A DNA stretch of 12,488 bases from Synura sp. LO234KE (lineage: Eukaryota; Sar; Synurophyceae; Synurales; Mallomonadaceae), in NCBI GenBank assembly GCA_015143735.1, contig VKHC01000403.1, positions 1-12,488 of the forward strand, in the 5' to 3' direction. Position 1 is the first letter of the stretch, and each line of letters starts with the position of its first letter. A model generated the notes under the pieces. The model had not been told where the DNA came from, ran no database searches, and saw only the letters and a program-made list of their open reading frames with translations. Below, piece after piece: positions 1 through 8,260 of this stretch. A program made the translations under genes and the position numbers.

Positions 1-353
1 CGCGACAATGCTATCTCCATCTCCTGGACCCCAGCCCACACCAATTCCGACGACCCCCTGGCCCAAGGGAATGCGGCGGCAGACAGGCTCGCGGCCCGGG
101 GGGGCTCTCTGTCTCAGCTGTTCCTCCCTCCTCCCGGCCTCGATTGCGGCGTCGGACTGAGGAGTCTCAAGTGCGTGGACGGTCGGAGCGCCTTCGTCCT
201 CCTCGGCGGGACCCTCGCCTGCCTCCGTTTGATCCTCGCCAACGTGTCACCTGGCTTGCCTTTTTTCGTCGCCTTGCTCTGCTTTTTCGTTCTATCACTC
301 TTCCTGCTCTCCCTCCTGTGCATGACTATAATGGGGACTTGGTGGGTGACTAA
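1..353 (+). pseudogene. LINE ORF2 C-terminus with RNase H domain (5' end outside window)
   Basis: This is the end of a non-LTR retrotransposon polyprotein whose RNase H would remove RNA from the RNA:DNA hybrid during retrotransposition. Frame 1 opens at base 1 and shows WTPAH (bases 25-39) and GNAAADRLAARG (67-102). These match the late RNase H motif in which a His is followed by GN-x-x-AD, and the Asp at 82-84 is the expected catalytic residue. Frame 1 runs on to 420, but its later part is Leu/Phe-rich and unlike a protein domain. The better continuation is frame 3 from about 123, which ends VHDYNGDLVGD and stops at 351-353. That same ending recurs in three other copies in the window. A frameshift near 105-145 is therefore likely. 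The RNase H motif is seen directly. LINE assignment follows from the domain plus the repeated 3' end. The exact clade is not determinable. Confidence 0.72.
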
Positions 354-523
354 TTATCTGTCCGGGTGTAGCGCCCGCTTTCCCTCTACTCGGTCACGGG
401 ACTCGCCATTGGGTACATAGAGGGTGGTTATTTACAAGTAGGTGCCCTAGGCTATGTTTGACTTCCTGTTTTGTCTCTCATATTTACCACTTCGTAACAA
501 ATAACTATTGGATTTTCGGCAAA
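327..523 (+). repeat. LINE 3' end, copy 1 (ORF2 tail plus 3' UTR)
   Basis: The repeat starts at TATAATGGGGAC, which encodes the last ORF2 residues. It continues through the stop at 351-353 into a 3' UTR with a conserved core at 386-420 (ACTCGGTCACGGG, then CGCCATTGGGTACA). It ends near 523 with TTGGATTTTCGGCAA. The same core is seen at 10376-10410 and 11909-11943, and the same tail at about 10510-10525 and 12178-12192. No poly-A tail follows, so the GGATTTTCGGCAA end is probably the natural 3' terminus recognised by the element's reverse transcriptase. That last point is inference. Confidence 0.7.
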
Positions 524-811
524 CACTTGAGTACAGTTGCTAGTTAGTGGCTTGGTACTTTGGGCCTATTAATAATGTTGTTGAAGCTACTTATTGCTTA
601 ATATCAACCAGTGAAGGTTCATCGCTATGTACGGACAACCGTATACGTCTATACTAGTTTTATCTTTAATCGACGTTGAAACGTTGACTTGGAGTTACAC
701 TTGCTGACGTTGACAATTTCTTCACTTCCTCTCAGAAAATATTGAATCTAAGTTAACTAAGGTCGGGAACTATTTGGCCTAAGCCAGCATCCGAGAGTTA
801 TTATTCCAAAC
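524..811. other. Intergenic, no feature recognised
   Basis: AT-leaning sequence between the LINE 3' end and the next open stretch. I find no coding frame, structured repeat or RNA gene in it. Confidence 0.5.
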
Positions 812-1348
812 ATGGTAGCGTTGATATTGGTAAGAATAACAGTAGAATCGCGGAAAGTGGTAAGCGAAATGGGTAAGGTTGTAAGACTAATGATGATGAT
901 TCGCGCGACGATTGGAGCAGAAACCCAAGCTTCTGTAGAAACATTACCTTCGCCAAGCCAGGACTCAGAAATTTCCAGTCCGAAGCAGGCAGGAAACAAA
1001 GCGCGTGAAGAAATGAGCGAAGGTTTGGTAAAAGGAAGATATTTGCAGATTGGGTAAGATTACGAGTTTTTCAGCGAATCGGGAGCGGCTAAAGTTGATT
1101 TTGGGAAGAAAATATGCAGAAGAAAGCTATACTGTGGATTTGCCGTGTTCTTGCAGCACTATATAAAAGCCGGAAAGAGCTTTGGCAGGAGAGTCGCGCT
1201 TTTTTTTGATGACCTCACAGTTAAGCTTGGCAGCGATTTCATCAAGGATCGCAAAATTAACATAGGGCTGCGCAGAGTACTGACAGAAAAAGTTTGGATG
1301 GCAAGCACACGAATTAGCGTTTTAGAGAAGATCATATTTAGGGGTTAA
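812..1348 (+). pseudogene. Open stretch with possible intron, unidentified
   Basis: One frame is open from 812 to 1348 except for a single TAA at 1055-1057. That stop sits inside GGGTAAGA, which looks like a 5' splice donor beginning at 1054. Candidate acceptors are AAAATATGCAG (ending about 1118) and TTCTTGCAG (ending about 1155). The first part is Ser/Glu/Lys-rich (for example SPSQDSEISSPKQAG). The second part is basic with SDFIKDRKINIGLRR. I do not recognise a family. It could be two exons of a small gene, a transposon gag remnant, or chance. A second frame (from about 780) is nearly as open, which weakens the case. A TATA-like sequence at 1160-1167 lies within it, so the two interpretations compete. 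Confidence 0.25.
1160..1183 (+). promoter_or_regulatory. TATA module copy 1: TATATAAA-N6-AAAGAGCTTT
   Basis: TATATAAA at 1160-1167 is followed after exactly six bases by AAAGAGCTTT at 1174-1183. The same 8 + 6 + 10 arrangement recurs at 5752-5775 with a different six-base spacer. The TATA element is a standard core promoter box. The function of AAAGAGCTTT is unknown; it is a near-palindrome (AAAG-AG-CTTT). No convincing reading frame starts just downstream. Confidence 0.4.
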
Positions 1349-1939
1349 CAAGACTTGCATTCTTCAGATTAGGATTGCGCACACATTTTAAATGACTCTG
1401 ATTCAACTGTATTGATTTATTATGATCGCAGAGTTGGAGTCAAATTTTGATAAGTTTTGGCTCTCGGAGCTTTAAAACATTTGAGACAGAATTCATTTCT
1501 AATCTCTATCCGGGAAGATAAGACTTTACTGAAGGGATACAGTTACTGTCGAACGATCGAATTCTTGCTCGGTACGAAGAAATGTAACTCAAAACAATTC
1601 AATAAGACCGCAATTGTGTTAATGGCACTCATAGCATCAGTGTCAATCATATCATGAAACTCAGTAGAATGTTCTATAATTCATATCATAGAAAGATGTG
1701 AAAGAGAAAGTTTAAACTAATTAAATTATCCCAGTCACCAAATTTCCGTTTCACTCAATCTTAAATTTCATTAAAGTCTTGATGATTCTCCATATGGCAT
1801 TGCAACACTTATTGGGTTTGGCTTTGATCAGAATATCTTGGGGGAGTCAAGGTAACTTACAGTTGCGCAGCATGACAATAAGAAAGGTGAGTCAAACATT
1901 ATCATGACACTGATTTGATCATTAATTATCATCTCATCA
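1349..1939. other. AT-rich stretch, possible 3' flank or LTR of the copia element
   Basis: No credible coding frame on either strand. It lies directly downstream, in the minus direction, of the copia pol end, so a degenerate 3' LTR could be here. I could not find a matching 5' copy or clear TG...CA borders. Confidence 0.3.
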
Positions 1940-2126
1940 CTACCCCATAAAGGGTGACAATGTTTTGCTCACAAGTCCCCCATAAGTAGCTGATCGGAAT
2001 ATTGCACCTTGGATTGGCTTGGTCAGTAAGACGGCTACCATTTCTTTTGTATTGACATCAGATTCTATTTTGACATCTGAATTCGACCTTCCCCCTTGTA
2101 TCATCTTGATGATTGACTTATTATCT

Positions 2127-2154
2127 TGCGACAGCAAAAGCTGCGACAGCAAAA
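2127..2154 (-). repeat. 15-bp tandem duplication inside copia RNase H
   Basis: TGCGACAGCAAAA occurs at 2127-2139 and again at 2142-2154, a period of 15 bp. On the minus strand it repeats five codons just before the QDNKS motif (VLLSQ followed by LLLSQ). It keeps the frame, so it looks like replication slippage in a dead copy. Confidence 0.7.
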
Positions 2155-2180
2155 CAGGATTCATCGCGTATCCTTGCTGA

Positions 2181-2190
2181 ATAAAAAAAG
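2181..2190 (-). other. Probable frameshift site in copia RNase H
   Basis: Upstream of this A-run (minus sense T-run) the coding signal is in the frame of TKSSCEAELVGVSDG. Downstream it is in the frame of FFIQQGYAMNPVLLSQ. The homopolymer ATAAAAAAAG is the likely site of the indel. Confidence 0.55.
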
Positions 2191-3660
2191 TTACGATATC
2201 CAAGTACCGGATTGATCCCGTCACTGACTCCAACCAACTCAGCTTCACAACTTGACTTAGTACTATCTCTCTTCTCTCTGCAGTAATCAAAGACGAATGC
2301 CTTGCCTACCATGACTAACACTTCACTTTCTTTCTCTTTCTTATTTTCTGCCAAGATTCGTCATTAAGTTAAGATAATCATCTCTCTTCATACTCAATAC
2401 TAAATTGTCGACCTTGTGAAGATATTCTAAACATTTCAATCACTTTTCCATGTCTCCAGCTGTAGCACAGGTCACCCTCATCGTAAGAGAATTTACCGCT
2501 AACAAGATGTCTGGTTTTCCTCGTTTAACTTCGCGACAATTGCATGAAATTTGGATCTATTCTTCTCATCCAATACTGCATCATTATTTTTGATATAAAA
2601 TAGGTTGTCTTCCTCTGGTTTAGCTGCATAGAACTTAACTTCCGTGTATAGCAGCAGCTCCTCCACGTAGTTGATAATATTCACTGTGACTTTCATAACG
2701 CAAGTAAATCAAATACCATCCCGATATTGTTCTGTAGCTCTCCTCGGTTCAAGCTTTCCAGTTCATTAACAGCTGCGTCAATATTCCACTTGTTCTTACT
2801 TGTGATCATATAGTAGTCTGGTAGTCCTTAGAATATTGAACACATGCCTGTTCTCCGTGTTAATACTACAACTCAGCGCCGTCAGTAGCCCACGAAGTCT
2901 ATCGTACCATACTTTGTACTTTGTACAAAATCATCCAATCCCTTGTCGAGTCTCACGATGACAGTTCCATTATCAGTCATGTTTTTATAAAGTATAACTT
3001 AGCTTAGGTTATCATAAGTCATGTAGTTCGCGTAGTTACGGTCCAATTATATCATCAGATTTGATAAATACTTGTTTAGTCTCATGTAAACCACACAATA
3101 GCTCAGCATATCTGCATGCAAGTATGCTCCCGGTATGGCAACTGTGGCAACTTCTCTGCACTCAAATAGCAATCATGAACACTGAAGATGTCACCACTAT
3201 AGGGGACGATCGATTGCCTAGAGTTTAGATTCACTTCATATACCTGTTCTGGGTCATAGTTCTCTTCAAAATCAGATTGGTCATCAATAACTTGCTGTCC
3301 TATTCGGAGCTCCAACGCCTCTCTTCGATTTTCAACACTTATCTCATTGTAATCCTTATAATGCAGTTCATTAAGATAGCTTATGACAATATCCAATACT
3401 GGAAATATCGTCAGCGTATACCTCTTCACAACCTTCGTAGTCTCCAAATGAAACACCCAGCCATTGGCATCGTTATTCCCTGCTTCATACGGGGCTATAT
3501 CTTTTGTTGCAGCATAGTGGCTGCAAAATGTATTGCTGGATATTTTGTGTACCTGCCATTTACCTTTACTGTATGGTGCACGCTCCTACTGCCCTGTTCC
3601 TACGGTGGTCGATTGCTCAGTAGGTGACGTATCTCCATCACCGGGAGCTATCCGTAATCA

Positions 3661-4094
3661 ACGGCAGGATTTGTTTGGTGCGGTAACACTCGCTACGCAT
3701 TTTTCAAATCTACACTCACTTCTACTTAACTTACTGGGTACATCACTTTAAGATATCTAATGCTTAGCTGGTTTAGATAGTGATCGATACTGTATAATCG
3801 CGAAAGGTTCTATTTAATTACGGTTATGATCGTGGCGGGTGTGTTACATCACGCGACATGTTATGAATGACGTTTTGTGCAAGGCATGACATGTATGTGT
3901 GCTGTATGATGGGAGGAGTGTCTTGAACGATCAGACGGTGCGAGCACGGTCGGCACGCACGAGCCAAGTGGCATAGGGAAGAGCAAGGGGCAGGGCTGGC
4001 GACGTTATGGGCAGCGGAAGATGTGCTAATAACAGCAGGAGGAAACGGTAAGACGCGCGGCTAGGCAGGTAGGGGTTCAGTATCCGACAGCTTG
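3661..4094. other. No gene recognised; GC-richer G/A-rich patch at about 3890-4060
   Basis: No coding frame of interest on either strand. The minus strand of 3890-4060 is pyrimidine-rich. A short similarity to the sequence beside the second 50-nt repeat (GGAAACGG near 4042 versus GAAACGGAG near 4714) suggests that the duplicated unit extends a little beyond the 50-nt core. Confidence 0.4.
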
Positions 4095-4144
4095 TTGGCG
4101 TGCAAGAAATACACTAGAAAAACAGCTATGCGGCTCACACCGCA
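4095..4144. repeat. 50-nt direct repeat, copy 1
   Basis: Matches 4742-4791 at 43 of 50 positions by my hand alignment. It begins TTGGCGTGCAAGAA and ends GCTATGCGGCTCACACCGCA. The end can form a small hairpin, TGCGG-CTCACA-CCGCA, and the stem is unchanged in both copies while the loop differs by one base. Confidence 0.75.
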
Positions 4145-4380
4145 GCACTACCAGCTCATAGTGTAGCAGCAATAAGGAGACTCTCATAGCGAGGAGAGCG
4201 AGCGACTCAGGGGACAGGCATAACCAACATGTCACCTATAATGAGAAAAATGGATATGATCACACCACTAATATCTTCTTAGCTCGTTCTCCCAACATCC
4301 CCCCGACCGCAAAACAATACGCCGTGTTGGACGTAGAGCCGCCCCCTTTTGTGTACAAAATTTCACCTCCTCTGTAGAGA

Positions 4381-4871
4381 CTAAATCCTCGCACCGAAAT
4401 CCATCACCCGCCAGTATAATTGCATGGATTTGAATTCCTCAAAGAATTCTTCCCAAATGCACCCCAATCGCAATAACTACTGTGTTGCAGCGCGGACTTA
4501 AGCAATGCCTTTTCCAACCACCAGGATCATAAACCGCTGTGATAGAGTCAAATATATCTCCCATAAGTGAGTATGCAATTCTCCACTGCTCCCCAAAAGG
4601 CACGATTCCAATGGAATTAAAGGATGATATAGCTTCCGCGCCTCCTGCGTCAAAGACAAGACGGCTGAGAGTGTCCTGGTGCGAGACTACCAGAGTTCCC
4701 TTGCAACGGGGAAGAAACGGAGAGGGGGAAGATGGGTAGTATTGGCGTACAAGAATAACACTTGAGAAATAGCTATGCGGCTCGCACCGCAACAAGCTAC
4801 GCCTCTGGGATGGTTTGACGGCTCGGCGCTTGGAACTTTTTCCTATGCCAGGAGGCGGTGCGACAGTTGGA
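4381..4871 (-). CDS. Candidate multi-exon gene or remnant, unknown product
   Basis: I do not recognise the family. On the minus strand a probable branch point and acceptor (CTAAC...CCCTGTAG ending at 4872) open an exon encoding DPTVAPPPGIGKSSKRRAVK, Pro-rich then basic. A pyrimidine-rich tract ending GTTGCAAG at 4700 precedes a second exon (4699-4535) with TLVVSHQDTLSRLVFDAGG, then VPFGEQWRIAYSLMGDIF. A 58-nt candidate intron (4534-4477; donor GTTTATG, acceptor CAGTAG) restores frame to a third exon (4476-4381) containing WEEFFEEFKSMQLYWR and a TAG at 4383-4381. The phase of the first junction is unsettled: the most obvious donor, GTAGCT at about 4800, fits only a different acceptor (GGTAG near 4689). 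The unspliced frame also stays open from about 4884 to 4439. Composition looks protein-like and unlike transposon pol, so a host gene or captured fragment is possible. VVSHQD faintly recalls histidine phosphatases, but no RHG motif is present. Confidence 0.4.
4477..4534 (-). other. Candidate 58-nt intron
   Basis: Minus-strand donor GTTTATG and acceptor ACACAGTAG, with a possible branch sequence GCTTAAG about 27 nt before the acceptor. Removing it joins two open frames in phase and reads to a stop at 4381. Without it the reading frame ends at 4439. Confidence 0.35.
4742..4791. repeat. 50-nt direct repeat, copy 2
   Basis: Second copy of the repeat at 4095-4144. In the minus-strand gene model it falls inside the intron between the first and second exons. 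The two copies lie 647 bp apart and in the same orientation, so they could be the ends of an inserted unit or mark a local tandem duplication. Confidence 0.75.
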
Positions 4872-4879
4872 TCTACAGG

Positions 4880-5640
4880 GAAATCGTGTTAGAAGGTGAA
4901 AATGTAGGGCAGGACCAATTTTTAGTTTGGTGGTGACATGTGGTTTAAGTTGAGGCAGACGCAGTTGCGTACGTACATGGAGGGCTAGGATTTTGGATGG
5001 CTTTAGAGAGGGATCTATTGGCGGATAAACAAAAAAACGTCATGGGGGATAGGTATTATGTATTTGCACTCTCACCTGTATCAACGGAGATTTCTAACGG
5101 GTATTTAAAAGTTGAGCAAGATTTGGCGATTGGTAAAATTCTGAAATGAAGCAGGCTCAGTCGCGATTAAGATGGGAAATCAATTTATGAACACTAATTG
5201 AAATATTCTAAAAGTTATGTTAACCATCTCATCGAGTTCATCGAGATCGGAAAATTTGGGACCTAAACTGCTTTGCAGACTTTGAATATTTTGCGAAGGG
5301 GCACTCAAATTGAGCGCTTAATATGTTGATTGGAGATGATAATAATATCTACATCTGCAAATACTTTCGCATTACTCATTTATTCATTAACTTCAATTTT
5401 TCAATCTTTTGAATTTTACCTGTATTTCCCGAAATTTTCCAATTGTCAATTCTTGCGGCATTTCTTTTGAATTTCAATTTAGGCCCCTCTAACAAGTATT
5501 ACGCAATTTGTTTGAAGTCCTTTTTCGTCGTGATCGTTGAGATTTGTTTGTTCTTAAATGATCAAATATTTTCAAAATTTTCGCCATGACCGGATAGTTT
5601 GTGAAAAAAGAGGGGAAGCACCAGTCCCACTCTGCAATTA
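4880..5640. other. AT-rich intergenic stretch, nothing recognised
   Basis: Low-complexity A/T runs (for example around 5390-5500 and 5550-5600). No frame on either strand has convincing protein composition. A 5' exon of the minus-strand candidate gene could lie here but I cannot place it. Confidence 0.4.
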
Positions 5641-5763
5641 TTTGCCGGTTATACTTATGATAATCCGGTAGTGATCGGTTTATTTAAGAGCATATACCGG
5701 TCTAGATCAGTTTATTTGTGATTATAAACCGTCCTTGCTGGTTTATTCCAATATATAAACCTT
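5641..5763. repeat. Four-unit 32-bp array of imperfect palindromes (CCGGTTTAT...ATAAACCGG)
   Basis: Units begin near 5641, 5673, 5705 and 5737. Each carries a left half like (C)CGGTTTAT and a right half like ATA(A)ACCGG, so each unit is itself an imperfect inverted repeat. Unit 2 starts GATCGGTTTATTT and unit 3 GATCAGTTTATTT. The last unit contains the TATA box of the module at 5752. Such arrays are commonly protein-binding sites, or a decayed minisatellite. Which applies here is not known. Confidence 0.55.
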
Positions 5764-5775
5764 GCAAAGAGCTTT
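5752..5775 (+). promoter_or_regulatory. TATA module copy 2: TATATAAA-N6-AAAGAGCTTT
   Basis: Identical in its 18 fixed positions to 1160-1183, with spacer CCTTGC instead of AGCCGG. It directly follows the palindromic array, and CCAAT sits immediately upstream (5748-5752). An ATG follows at 5779 but its frame ends after 18 codons, so no protein product is supported. An LTR or a non-coding transcript promoter is conceivable. Confidence 0.42.
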
Positions 5776-6107
5776 CAATGATTGAATTCAGCGTGTTTGA
5801 AAAAATTTGGCATTCTCTTCCTACCCTGCGATGACGTAATCGTTATCGATAATTTAAAAAATTTCGAAGCACAATATTCGTCTCCATTTTGTGTTATTCC
5901 ATCGCACACCCGTCTCGAGTTTCAAACCCAGAATAGATATTTTAAAGTTTCTTCATTTTGTCATTTTGGTGCACACGTACATTTATGGGAGGGTTCATAA
6001 TTGTACAAAAAGGACGTACGTACATTTCGCCTATCCAACTTCAAAGATAGACTGCATCGATTCTACTGCTTACTCTCTTTTCACAAACCCGGTTTATATA
6101 GTCGAAC
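5776..6107. other. No gene supported
   Basis: Two overlapping open frames on the plus strand (5782-6000 and 5891-6202) have biased, Phe/Ser/His-rich composition, lack any recognisable motif, and overlap in different frames. I treat both as chance. Confidence 0.4.
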
Positions 6108-6208
6108 CTCGAATCATCTCGGAACGATCTAGTTATTTTCTCGTAATTTTCTCGGCAAGCCTCGAAAAGTTACTCGAAAACAAACTCGTCGTTCCTCGAT
6201 GATTCTCG
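6108..6208. repeat. Helically phased CTCG tract
   Basis: CTCG occurs at 6108, 6118, 6140, 6151, 6161, 6173, 6185, 6195 and 6205. Intervals are 10, 22, 11, 10, 12, 12, 10 and 10, averaging about 10.8 bp per turn if the 22 is counted as two. The spacers are A/T-rich (TAATTTT, AAAAGTTA, AAAACAAA). This may be a decayed short minisatellite or a run of sites on one face of the helix. Confidence 0.55.
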
Positions 6209-6740
6209 GTTTTTCCTACATAAACTCTTAGTTACTGACGAACGCATGCATAGAAATTTCTATTTAAATCAAAAAAGACTAATTTTGTTGAGAAAAAGTT
6301 CTCTTGAGGTAACGCACCGTTTTCATCATTCTTCTTTCGATGTATTCCACTATTCACCGAATCCAAGTTATTACAAATGGCAACTTCTAATTCTACCCCA
6401 AATTCTACTGTTCTAAAAATTGAGTTCAACGCAACGTTTTGGTGGCACGAGAAAATCTTATTGGTGCATATCTGAATAGAGCTGTATATGGTATCAAGTC
6501 ATGGTACTGATGAAGTGGGTTGGAAGGTTCCAGGAAGTTTTTAATTCTCTATACTGGGCAGTTTGTAGCTATTTCCCTGTATTGAACTAGTAGCTGTAGA
6601 ATGTTACGATAAATCTTTCTGTTGAATGCTATCAAACGTAAAATCGCATTTTATTCCTATTCTTCTCGAATGCTGACGTAATTAATTAGTTAACTTCTTG
6701 CGAAATATATCTTTGGTGCTGAACCATTCAGCTGCTGATA
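6209..6740. other. No gene; position fits a degenerate 5' LTR of the gypsy-like element
   Basis: No convincing coding frame. The stretch lies directly upstream of the primer-binding-site candidate, where the 5' LTR should be. Because the element is cut off before its 3' end there is no second LTR to compare with, so LTR borders cannot be set. Confidence 0.3.
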
Positions 6741-6752
6741 CGGTATCAGAAC
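6741..6752 (+). other. Candidate primer binding site (initiator tRNA-Met type)
   Basis: CGGTATCAGAAC matches the common eukaryotic initiator tRNA-Met primer site TGGTATCAGAGC at 10 of 12 positions. It lies about 360 bp before the first gag Met, a normal leader length. A weaker candidate, TGGTATCAAGTC, occurs at 6489-6500. Confidence 0.4.
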
Positions 6753-7104
6753 TGCGCTTTTACCATATTTAACTAGCTCTAGTCAACTCGTTTTGGTAGT
6801 AGTTGGGAACTTAGAATTTGCTTCTTAGTTTAGATATTGCTTAGTGATTTTTTGCATTAGTGTTCGCTATTAGTCGACCAAGGAGTAAGTTTAAGACCTT
6901 ACCGCGCACTTTCTCTGAGCCGGACTGTGTTGGAGGACTAGCTGCAGCAACATACATATATTAATAGGCAAGCATATCAGCTGAAATATGGAGAATTAGG
7001 AATTTGTATTCCAAGAAAAAGCGGTAAACGCAGGAGATAAAATTATTATTGGAGATATTGAACTCAAATTGGATGCTAACAAAGGAAATACAAGTTTTGG
7101 AGAA

Positions 7105-7743
7105 ATGGCGCCACAGGGGGACATAAGCATGGCTACAAACCAGCACGATACACCTCCTGGAAGCGTTGTTCTGGAAGGTTCCATAGCGGACCAACTTCGT
7201 GACCTCAAAGCAATTGTGGCCGGGATGAAGGAGCAGCGTCTGGTGAGGGCAGATAATTTTCTGGCGCGCATGAAGCATCACGAAATCGAAGCCGAAGGAA
7301 GAGCGGCTGATGATCGTGAGTTGACAGAGACCCATGCGAGGCAAATGCCATACGCCATGGACAACGAAGATCGACGTGCACCAACGCAGAGCCGGAGAGC
7401 ACGAGGAGCGCCTCCAGCGCTTAGAGGAATATTGCAATTTAGTGTATTTTCGATGATGTTGTCAGGAGACTGGTTGAACTGGGTCAGGACCAGTGCATGG
7501 GGCACCGCAAGGCAATGACCTTGACCCAAACGTCTCGACGCGTGGCCCGGGCAAGAAGTCAGTCAGGTTTAACCCAAAAATTGAAGAAAGAGTTGAGCGG
7601 ATGGAGGTGGTAACACAGGCTCAGAACGCTGAACCACAATCGACTCAAGAGTCAATCACGACGGATAGCAGCAAGGTATCAGTTCAAGATATAGTGATTG
7701 AGGATCTGGCGAAGAAGCTTGATGAGGTCGAGGCAGCGTTCTG
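7105..7743 (+). pseudogene. Gypsy-like gag, N-terminal coiled-coil region (frameshifted)
   Basis: Structural protein of an LTR retrotransposon, N-terminal part. The first Met in the open frame is at 7105 (MAPQGDISMATNQHD); the frame is open from 6993 without a Met. It continues with EGSIADQLRDLKAIVAGMKE, which looks like a coiled coil. The signal then moves near 7375 to another frame with EHEERLQRLEEYCN (again coiled-coil-like). After two TGA stops (near 7455 and 7479) it reaches GKKSVRFNPKIEERVERMEV and EDLAKKLDEVEAAF, with a stop near 7742. The long antisense frame over 6961-7437 is the shadow of this one. The gag assignment rests on position before the capsid-like and protease segments rather than on a specific motif here. 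Confidence 0.55.
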
Positions 7744-8260
7744 AGTTATCGCTGAAATGAAGAAGGCGGCGTGCTAAGGAGGAGCATAGTAAGTCTACTA
7801 CTAATGGTGATGCGATGCCAGTGCATTCTAGAAAACCGCGAGACTCGACTTGCACCAAGCTGCGTTCACCTACGAAGACGCACTTGGAATATCAGATACA
7901 CCTCAGGCAAGGACTCTCATAGGCGTGCAGGTCCTAGAAAAAGATCAGAACGTCAGAGAGGTCTATGTCAGGGCAGAGGAAGGCAAGACTAGTAGAAAGA
8001 AGGAGACCACTGGGCGTCGTGGCGGTGACAACGCTGGCTTACTACACGGCGACGGATCTGATGACTCCGCGCGAGGCCGCAAAAAAGGCTACGACAGCGA
8101 CGACTCGGACAGCGCGCAGAAGCGCAAGAAGGACAGACTAACTCGTGACTACCTGAACACGGTTAGGAAGACACCGCTTCTCACTTCTCCAAGAAAGCTG
8201 AAGATAGCATTCGCGCAGACACCGGGCATAAAGTTTTTAGAAAACTTGATTCGACTGGCA
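7744..8260 (+). pseudogene. Gypsy-like gag, charged middle region
   Basis: Continuation of gag through more frameshifts. An Arg/Lys-rich piece (RRRAKEEHSK, about 7760-7790) precedes a frame open from about 7840 to 8308. That frame contains FTYEDALGISD, then an extremely charged run with GSDDSARGRKKGYDSDDSDS and KRKKDRLTRDY (about 8045-8155). Such acidic/basic linkers are common before gag capsid domains and may bind nucleic acid or carry a nuclear signal. No catalytic motif is present. Confidence 0.45.

Larger units (their letters stand above)
1940..3660 (-). pseudogene. Ty1/copia retrotransposon pol, C-terminal half (integrase end, RT, RNase H), decayed
   Basis: Read on the minus strand the copia domain order is clear despite frameshifts. 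At 3540-3103 is the integrase C-terminal tail and linker (VFHLETTKVVKR, then a Glu/Asp-rich stretch), with a TAG at 3588-3586 just upstream. At 2986-2895 is an RT block (DNGTVIVRLDKGL) matching the copia NGT-x-VVRL-KALYG region. At 2821-2770 is the block after the RT active site (MITSKNKWNIDAAVNELE). At 2696-2499 is the RT thumb/connection (SKFHAIVAKL). At 2530-2475 is KRGKPDILLAVNSLT, close to the copia 'RTRPDIL-AV-FL-TRV' motif. RNase H follows with TKSSCEAELVGVSDG (2261-2217), QDNKS (2128-2114) and LLTKPIQG (2029-2006). The usual YVDD is replaced by PDYY near 2820. At least four frameshifts and several stops make it nonfunctional. gag, protease and the integrase core are not found upstream. 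Family assignment is strong, lineage is not. Confidence 0.85.

Noticed and set aside
114-323. 69-codon minus-strand frame opposite the LINE
   Set aside because: Arg/Ser/Pro-rich antisense of GC-rich LINE coding sequence, with no motif.
3277-3627. 116-codon open frame on the plus strand
   Set aside because: Antisense to the copia integrase tail and linker, whose motifs are recognisable on the minus strand.
4439-4795. Histidine phosphatase assignment from VVSHQDTL on the minus strand
   Set aside because: Only a loose match to the second-His region. No N-terminal RHG motif is present and the downstream exon does not fit. Kept as an unknown product.
6489-6500. Alternative primer binding site TGGTATCAAGTC
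   Set aside because: It matches only the first eight bases plus the last base of the initiator tRNA site and lies farther from gag than the 6741 candidate.
6961-7437. 158-codon open frame on the minus strand
   Set aside because: It is antisense to the gag coiled-coil region, has Cys/His/Phe-rich composition with no motif, and overlaps the 5' leader. It is a shadow of the plus-strand frame.
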